Below the pieces are notes generated by a model that worked only from the letters and a program-made list of their open reading frames with translations, had not been told where the DNA came from and did no database searches. Both the position numbers and the translations under genes were made by a program. From an uncultured Actinomycetes bacterium (lineage in GTDB: Bacteria; Actinomycetota; Actinomycetes; Nanopelagicales; Nanopelagicaceae), in contig CAIVOW010000069.1 in the NCBI GenBank assembly GCA_903907665.1, positions 1-18,334 on the forward strand: a DNA stretch of 18,334 nt, given 5' to 3'. Numbering within the stretch: the stretch's first letter is position 1; each line of letters opens with the position of its first letter. Shown one piece after another: positions 14,931 to 18,334 of the stretch.

Positions 14931-15977
14931 ATGGGAATAACAGCTAAAGCATATGCAGCAATGGAAGCAAAGGGACCGCTCGTTCCATTTACCTTCGAAC
15001 GACGGGATTTACGCCCAAATGACGTTCAGCTCAAGGTCAGCTATTCAGGAATCTGTCATTCCGATATTCATACAGTTGAGGCTGAGTGGGGTCCTGTACT
15101 TACTCCCCTAGTTCCAGGCCATGAGGTCGTTGGAGTCGTGACCGAAATAGGCGGTGCGGTTTCGAATTTTTCTGTCGGGGATTTAATTGGCGTTGGAGTT
15201 TTTGTCGATTCATGTCGTAATTGCGAGAATTGCAAGCGTGGGCTTCAAAACTATTGCGTTGAAGGAATGACTGGTACTTACAACGGCTATGAACGAGATG
15301 GCGTCTCACAAACACGTGGCGGATACTCATCCCAATTTGTTATCGATGCTGACTACGCGGTTCATATTCCAGAAAATTTATCTCTTCCAGGGGTAGCACC
15401 ATTGATGTGTGCTGGCATCACCTTGTACTCCCCGTTGCGCCATTGGAACGCAGGACCCGGCAAGAAAGTAGGAGTCATAGGTCTGGGCGGCTTAGGACAT
15501 ATGGGAGTGAAATTTGCGGTCGCGATGGGAGCCGAAGTTACGGTCTTTTCACATTCAAGCCATAAGGAAGAGGATGCTCGGCGCATGGGGGCCCATCATT
15601 TTGTGTTGACCTCAAAACCAGCAGTCCTTGATGGACTGAAGAGTTCTTTTGATCTAATCCTAAATACAGTCTCTGCGGATATGGATCTACATCCATACCT
15701 TCGAGCTTTGAAATTGGATGGCACTTTGGTTTTGATTGGATTGCCAGGAAAGCCCTACGCGCTTGAAGGTAATGTTTTGCTGCCGGCTAGACGGTCAATC
15801 TCTGGATCCATGATTGGTGGCATGCCTGAGCTACAAGAAATGTTGAACTTTTGTGGTGAACATGGAATCACAAGTGATGTCGAGGTAATTAACGCCGACT
15901 ACATAAACACGGCTTATAAGCGGACAATTGCAAGTGATGTTAAATACCGTTTTGTTATTGATGCGACAACACTTTAA
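14931..15977 (+). CDS. Zinc-dependent alcohol dehydrogenase, cinnamyl-alcohol/YahK type, NAD(P)-dependent
   Basis: This is a medium-chain dehydrogenase/reductase that interconverts alcohols and aldehydes. In 348 residues the catalytic zinc site is Cys42 (GICHSDIH), His64-Glu65 (VPGHEVVG) and Cys160 (PLMCAGIT). The structural zinc loop has Cys95, Cys98, Cys101 and Cys109 (CRNCENCKRGLQNYC). The Rossmann motif is GLGGLGH (184-190), and the following SHSSHKEEDA fits an NADP-preferring enzyme of the CAD/YahK/YjgB subgroup, as does MTGTYNGYERDG. The natural substrate is not deducible; broad aldehyde reduction (detoxification) is usual for the subgroup. A GGAG ribosome binding site precedes the ATG. 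The gene converges on the DUF554 gene with 19 bases between the stops. Confidence 0.93.
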   Translation: MGITAKAYAAMEAKGPLVPFTFERRDLRPNDVQLKVSYSGICHSDIHTVEAEWGPVLTPLVPGHEVVGVVTEIGGAVSNFSVGDLIGVGVFVDSCRNCENCKRGLQNYCVEGMTGTYNGYERDGVSQTRGGYSSQFVIDADYAVHIPENLSLPGVAPLMCAGITLYSPLRHWNAGPGKKVGVIGLGGLGHMGVKFAVAMGAEVTVFSHSSHKEEDARRMGAHHFVLTSKPAVLDGLKSSFDLILNTVSADMDLHPYLRALKLDGTLVLIGLPGKPYALEGNVLLPARRSISGSMIGGMPELQEMLNFCGEHGITSDVEVINADYINTAYKRTIASDVKYRFVIDATTL

Positions 15978-15996
15978 ACGCCTATATCTTTAAAAT

Positions 15997-16731
15997 TTAG
16001 ATGAACTGATGCGCTGTCAAGGCGATTAAAGGTGCAATAAACAGTGCGGGAAGCAAATCTCCCACTCTCATCTGCTTTATGTTTAAGAGCCTCAATGAAA
16101 TGCCAAACAGCAAAACTCCACCAGCAACATTCATGGCATCAACTTGGTATCCAGTCATGATATTTCCTAGTGATAAGCCGATGAGTGTCCAGAGGCCTTG
16201 GTAGATTGCCACCGGAATAATGGAGGCGACGACGCCAATTCCAAAACTAGAAGCGAAGGCGATTGCTGCAAAGAAATCTAGCGTGCTCTTTAAAACGAGT
16301 TGAGTAATTCCAGTACCCATGCCATCACTAACACTGCCCAATATTGCTAGTGGGCCAACGCCGAAAAGCAAGGTAGCCGCCATAAAACCTGAGATAAAAG
16401 ACTTCTCGTCACTGCCACCAAACTTTTTGCGAAGAAATTCCCCAAAACCTTCAAGGCGATCTTGGATTCTGAAAAAAGAGCCAATTATCGCGCCTATAAC
16501 CAGCGCGAAGAGAGTACCTAAGAGAGCCCAGCCACGCGGTACGGATTGAATAAAAGTGGGGCTCCATAAACTTGAAGCTGCATCTGCGGCCGCCAAAAAA
16601 GTTACACAACCAAGAACATCGGTAACGATGGATTTCGTTCTCTCCTTGAGACGCCCCCCGGTCAACATTCCAACTGTTGCTCCCGCCGCTATTGCAACGA
16701 CGTTGATGACAGTACCTAGGCCACGAAACAT
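15997..16731 (-). CDS. DUF554 family integral membrane protein
   Basis: This is a 244-residue hydrophobic protein of the DUF554 (YdfK/YqgA-like) family, of unknown function. Hydrophobic segments lie at about 2-22, 35-53, 68-87, 113-136, 147-175, 178-192, 198-215 and 224-243. The family signature region LLFGVGPLAILGSVSDG (121-137) is clear, followed by LKSTLDFFAAIAFASSFG (147-164). The glycine-rich N-terminus GTVINVVAIAAGATVG is also typical. The ATG at 16731 has no Shine-Dalgarno; TAGAGT lies six bases upstream. It is divergent from a second membrane-protein gene with only 15 bp between the start codons, implying joint control and perhaps a related role (inference). Confidence 0.9.
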   Translation of the reverse strand: MFRGLGTVINVVAIAAGATVGMLTGGRLKERTKSIVTDVLGCVTFLAAADAASSLWSPTFIQSVPRGWALLGTLFALVIGAIIGSFFRIQDRLEGFGEFLRKKFGGSDEKSFISGFMAATLLFGVGPLAILGSVSDGMGTGITQLVLKSTLDFFAAIAFASSFGIGVVASIIPVAIYQGLWTLIGLSLGNIMTGYQVDAMNVAGGVLLFGISLRLLNIKQMRVGDLLPALFIAPLIALTAHQFI

Positions 16732-16734
16732 GGG

Positions 16735-16740
16735 TAGACT
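16735..16740 (+). promoter_or_regulatory. Putative -10 element (TAGACT) of the YczE-like gene
   Basis: TAGACT, then CTAACA, then the GTG at 16747: a leaderless layout. It overlaps the opposite-strand -10 by three bases inside the palindrome TAGACTCTA (16735-16743). Confidence 0.55.
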
Positions 16741-16743
16741 CTA
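16738..16743 (-). promoter_or_regulatory. Putative -10 element (TAGAGT) of the DUF554 gene
   Basis: On the minus strand TAGAGT, then CTACCC, then the ATG at 16731. Same six-base spacing as the opposing promoter; the two boxes share bases 16738-16740. Confidence 0.55.
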
Positions 16744-16746
16744 ACA

Positions 16747-17430
16747 GTGAGTGAGCCGCGTAAGTCCGTAGGGCGATTTCTCTCCATTCTTACTCCGCAT
16801 AAAACTGTCCCGCAGGTTTGGTGGACTGCAAAAAGTCGTTGGGATCTCTCCTTAAGTCGAGTTGCGATACTCATCGGCGGATTGGCCATTTTTGGTCTAG
16901 GTGATGCTTTTTTAGTTCAGTCCAATATCGGAAACTCTCCTTGGACGGTTCTAGCTCAAGGCCTTGCAAATCACACACCACTTAGTATCGGTGGCGCTAC
17001 CTTTCTCATAAGTGGCGCAGTGCTAGCTTTTTGGATTCCGCTGGGCGAACGTCCCGGTTTTGGAACGGTTGCAAATATCTTTGTTATAGCTATCTTTCTT
17101 CAAATTGGAGTTTCCTTTATTCCACTCGTACATTCCAACTTATTCCTCTCTCTCTTCATGGTCCTCATGGGAATCGGAATGGTCGGCCTCGCTTCCGCTC
17201 TTTACATAACGTGTGGACTTGGTCCTGGACCTCGCGATGGTTTGATGACTGCAATTCATAAGAGAACACATATTCGAGTTGGTCGGGTACGCCTTTGTAT
17301 TGAATTAATTGCTTTAACTATTGGAATACTTCTTGGAGGTCGAGCCGGAGTCGGTACCGCATTATTTGCACTTTTAATCGGTAATTCTGTCGCCGTGGCT
17401 TTCTCTATTGTTCATCAATTTGCCAAATAA
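16747..17430 (+). CDS. YczE/YitT-like integral membrane protein
   Basis: This is a 227-residue membrane protein resembling the YczE/YyaS branch of the YitT-related families, of unknown transport or scaffold function. After a basic cytoplasmic N-terminus (1-36) there are about six hydrophobic segments (38-58, 80-98, 107-128, 131-155, 182-198, 201-222). Conserved signatures are GLGDAFLVQSNIGNSPW (50-66), in which the Asn/Gly/Pro/Trp cluster follows the first helix, and CGLGPGPRDGLM (156-167). The GTG start at 16747 has no ribosome binding site but has TAGACT six bases upstream. The 3' end overlaps the convergent uracil-DNA glycosylase gene by 26 bp, so both mRNAs must read through one another's ends. 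Confidence 0.87.
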   Translation: MSEPRKSVGRFLSILTPHKTVPQVWWTAKSRWDLSLSRVAILIGGLAIFGLGDAFLVQSNIGNSPWTVLAQGLANHTPLSIGGATFLISGAVLAFWIPLGERPGFGTVANIFVIAIFLQIGVSFIPLVHSNLFLSLFMVLMGIGMVGLASALYITCGLGPGPRDGLMTAIHKRTHIRVGRVRLCIELIALTIGILLGGRAGVGTALFALLIGNSVAVAFSIVHQFAK

Positions 17431-18076
17431 TCGGAGAATCTCCCTCTTTTAGTAAAAGTGAATTAACTCGCGAAAATGGTTTACTGCCAAAAAATCCACG
17501 GTATGCGCTCAATGGACTGGGATGAGCTGAAGATAGAACCTTGTGCGGAGCAAAATTATGAGCAAACTTCTCTGCTTTTCTCCCCCATAAAATTGCAATG
17601 GGATCATTTTCACTTACGATCTCAATAATTTCCTTTGTAAAGATCTCCCAACCAAGATTTGCGTGCGCATCAGACTCTCCAGGAGAAGTGGTGAGTACGG
17701 TATTTAGTAGGAGTACGCCTTGGTCTCTCCATGATGTTAGGTCTCCGCAAGTATTGATGACGCCAAGATCTTCTTTAAGTTCTGTGAAAATATTTCTTAA
17801 CGAGGCGGGAAGTACCTTGACTTGTGCTGGGACCGAGAACGCCATGCCCATGGCGTGCAGTGGATTGGGATATGGATCTTGTCCAAGCAGAATTACCCTT
17901 ACAGACTCGGGCGGAAGTTCGAGTGCGGCAAAAATTGAACCAGCTGAGGGCAGATATGACGTTGCATTTAATACGCGCGATAAATTGGCTAGATTTTCTC
18001 TCTGATTCTCAAGCCTTACTTTCCACGCTTCCGGAATAGAGCTAAAGAGCTCTAGCAAAATAGCGACCCATTTCAT
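17405..18076 (-). CDS. ung: Uracil-DNA glycosylase (family 1)
   Basis: UDG removes uracil from DNA as the first step of base-excision repair. The 223-residue protein has the water-activating motif GQDPYPNP (65-72) with catalytic Asp67; the residue after the Tyr is Pro, as in mycobacterial Ung (GQDPYPTP), rather than the His of the E. coli enzyme. It also has LLLNTVLT (122-129) with Asn125 for uracil recognition, and the DNA-intercalating loop HPSPLSAYRGFFGSKPF (185-201) with His185. The start is uncertain: ATG 18076 overlaps the preceding ABC ATPase frame by 35 bases, and an in-frame TTG at 18058 is possible; neither has a Shine-Dalgarno. Translational coupling with the upstream ABC gene is likely. 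Its end overlaps the YczE-like gene by 26 bp. Confidence 0.93.
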   Translation of the reverse strand: MKWVAILLELFSSIPEAWKVRLENQRENLANLSRVLNATSYLPSAGSIFAALELPPESVRVILLGQDPYPNPLHAMGMAFSVPAQVKVLPASLRNIFTELKEDLGVINTCGDLTSWRDQGVLLLNTVLTTSPGESDAHANLGWEIFTKEIIEIVSENDPIAILWGRKAEKFAHNFAPHKVLSSAHPSPLSAYRGFFGSKPFSRVNSLLLKEGDSPIIWQIDEQ

Positions 18077-18334
18077 TATTAACTGCTACTGGAATTGCAT
18101 AAGCTTGTGTCAAATTTTCTGATGTTAAGACAGTTTCGATTGTTCCTTGCGCGATAGTTTCACCATCGGCAAGCAACAAAGCATGAGTGGTGCCGATAGG
18201 TATTTCTTCAATATGGTGGGTCACAATTATGGTTGCTGGAGCGAGTGGATCGTGTGCCAAAGTGGTAAGCCTCTTTAACAAATCCTCCCTACCACCTCAA
18301 TCTAAACCGGCTGCAGGCTCATCTAATAAAAGCA
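18042..18334 (-). pseudogene. ABC transporter ATP-binding protein, C-terminal part, interrupted by in-frame TGA
   Basis: The minus strand at the right edge encodes the second half of an ABC ATPase; the gene begins outside the window. In frame are Walker B and D-loop LLLDEPAAGLD (within 18300-18333), then TGA at 18297-18299, then GGREDLLKRLTTL, the H-loop IIVTHHIEEIP, and ALLLADGETIAQG typical of the post-H-loop region, ending at 18042. Homologues I recall read GLDLGGRE at this point, so the TGA replaces one Leu codon (TTA or TTG); TTA to TGA is a single change. Other genes here stop at TGA, so general recoding is unlikely. It may be a real nonsense mutation or a base-call error near the edge of the sequence. 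Translation might restart at TTG 18281, but that product would lack the nucleotide-binding motifs. The VTHHIEEIP form suggests a ModF/YlmA-like soluble ATPase; substrate unknown. Confidence 0.72.

Noticed and set aside
18297..18299. UGA read as an amino acid (alternative genetic code)
   Set aside because: metH, pafB, pafC, trmI and the histidine phosphatase all stop at TGA, several in tight ATGA overlaps, so UGA works as a normal stop here.
1..18334. CRISPR arrays, insertion sequences, prophage genes or a toxin-antitoxin pair
   Set aside because: No regularly spaced repeats, transposase motifs, terminal inverted repeats or small paired frames of that kind were seen; the gene set is housekeeping.

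Overview
The window looks like chromosomal DNA from a small-genome, moderately low-GC actinobacterium. Actinobacterial markers are MshC (mycothiol synthesis), PafB/PafC, an SCO1664-family protein, a DUF3090 protein and an actinobacterial-type uracil-DNA glycosylase. Very tight packing (1- and 4-base overlaps, convergent genes with almost no spacer, few Shine-Dalgarno sites) suggests a streamlined lineage, such as the freshwater acI/Nanopelagicales group. That placement is inference; there is no rRNA here to test it.

Left part (1-11604): almost everything is on the minus strand. Read in transcription order from the right it is histidine phosphatase, DUF3090, SCO1664-family kinase-like protein, mshC, metH, HAD phosphatase, trmI, then (after one plus-strand FKBP lipoprotein gene) pafB, pafC, tatA, tatC. 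tatC runs off the left edge. From memory this matches the Mycobacterium tuberculosis order Rv2135c-Rv2134c-Rv2133c-mshC-metH-trmI-[mpa-dop-pup-prcBA-pafA]-pafB-pafC-tatA-tatC, but the whole Pup-proteasome cassette is absent from its expected place between trmI and FKBP/pafB. Themes are thiol and one-carbon metabolism (mycothiol, methionine), tRNA modification, the PafBC DNA-damage regulator and twin-arginine export.

Middle part (11605-14223): a divergent aldo/keto reductase, a convergent M20 metallopeptidase separated from it by 4 bp, and tRNA-Leu(GAG) with an encoded CCA end.

Right part (14224-18334): thymidine kinase and a zinc alcohol dehydrogenase (plus), then a DUF554 membrane protein (minus) back to back with a YczE-type membrane protein (plus), then uracil-DNA glycosylase (minus) and the C-terminal part of an ABC ATPase (minus) that has an in-frame TGA just after its D-loop.

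The main regulatory pattern is that each of the three divergent gene pairs has a TANNNT hexamer 6-7 bases before both start codons, the layout of actinobacterial leaderless promoters. In the DUF554/YczE pair the two -10 boxes are interlocked in one 9-bp palindrome. No CRISPR array, IS element, phage gene or rRNA was seen, and no stretch over 300 bases lacks a gene.
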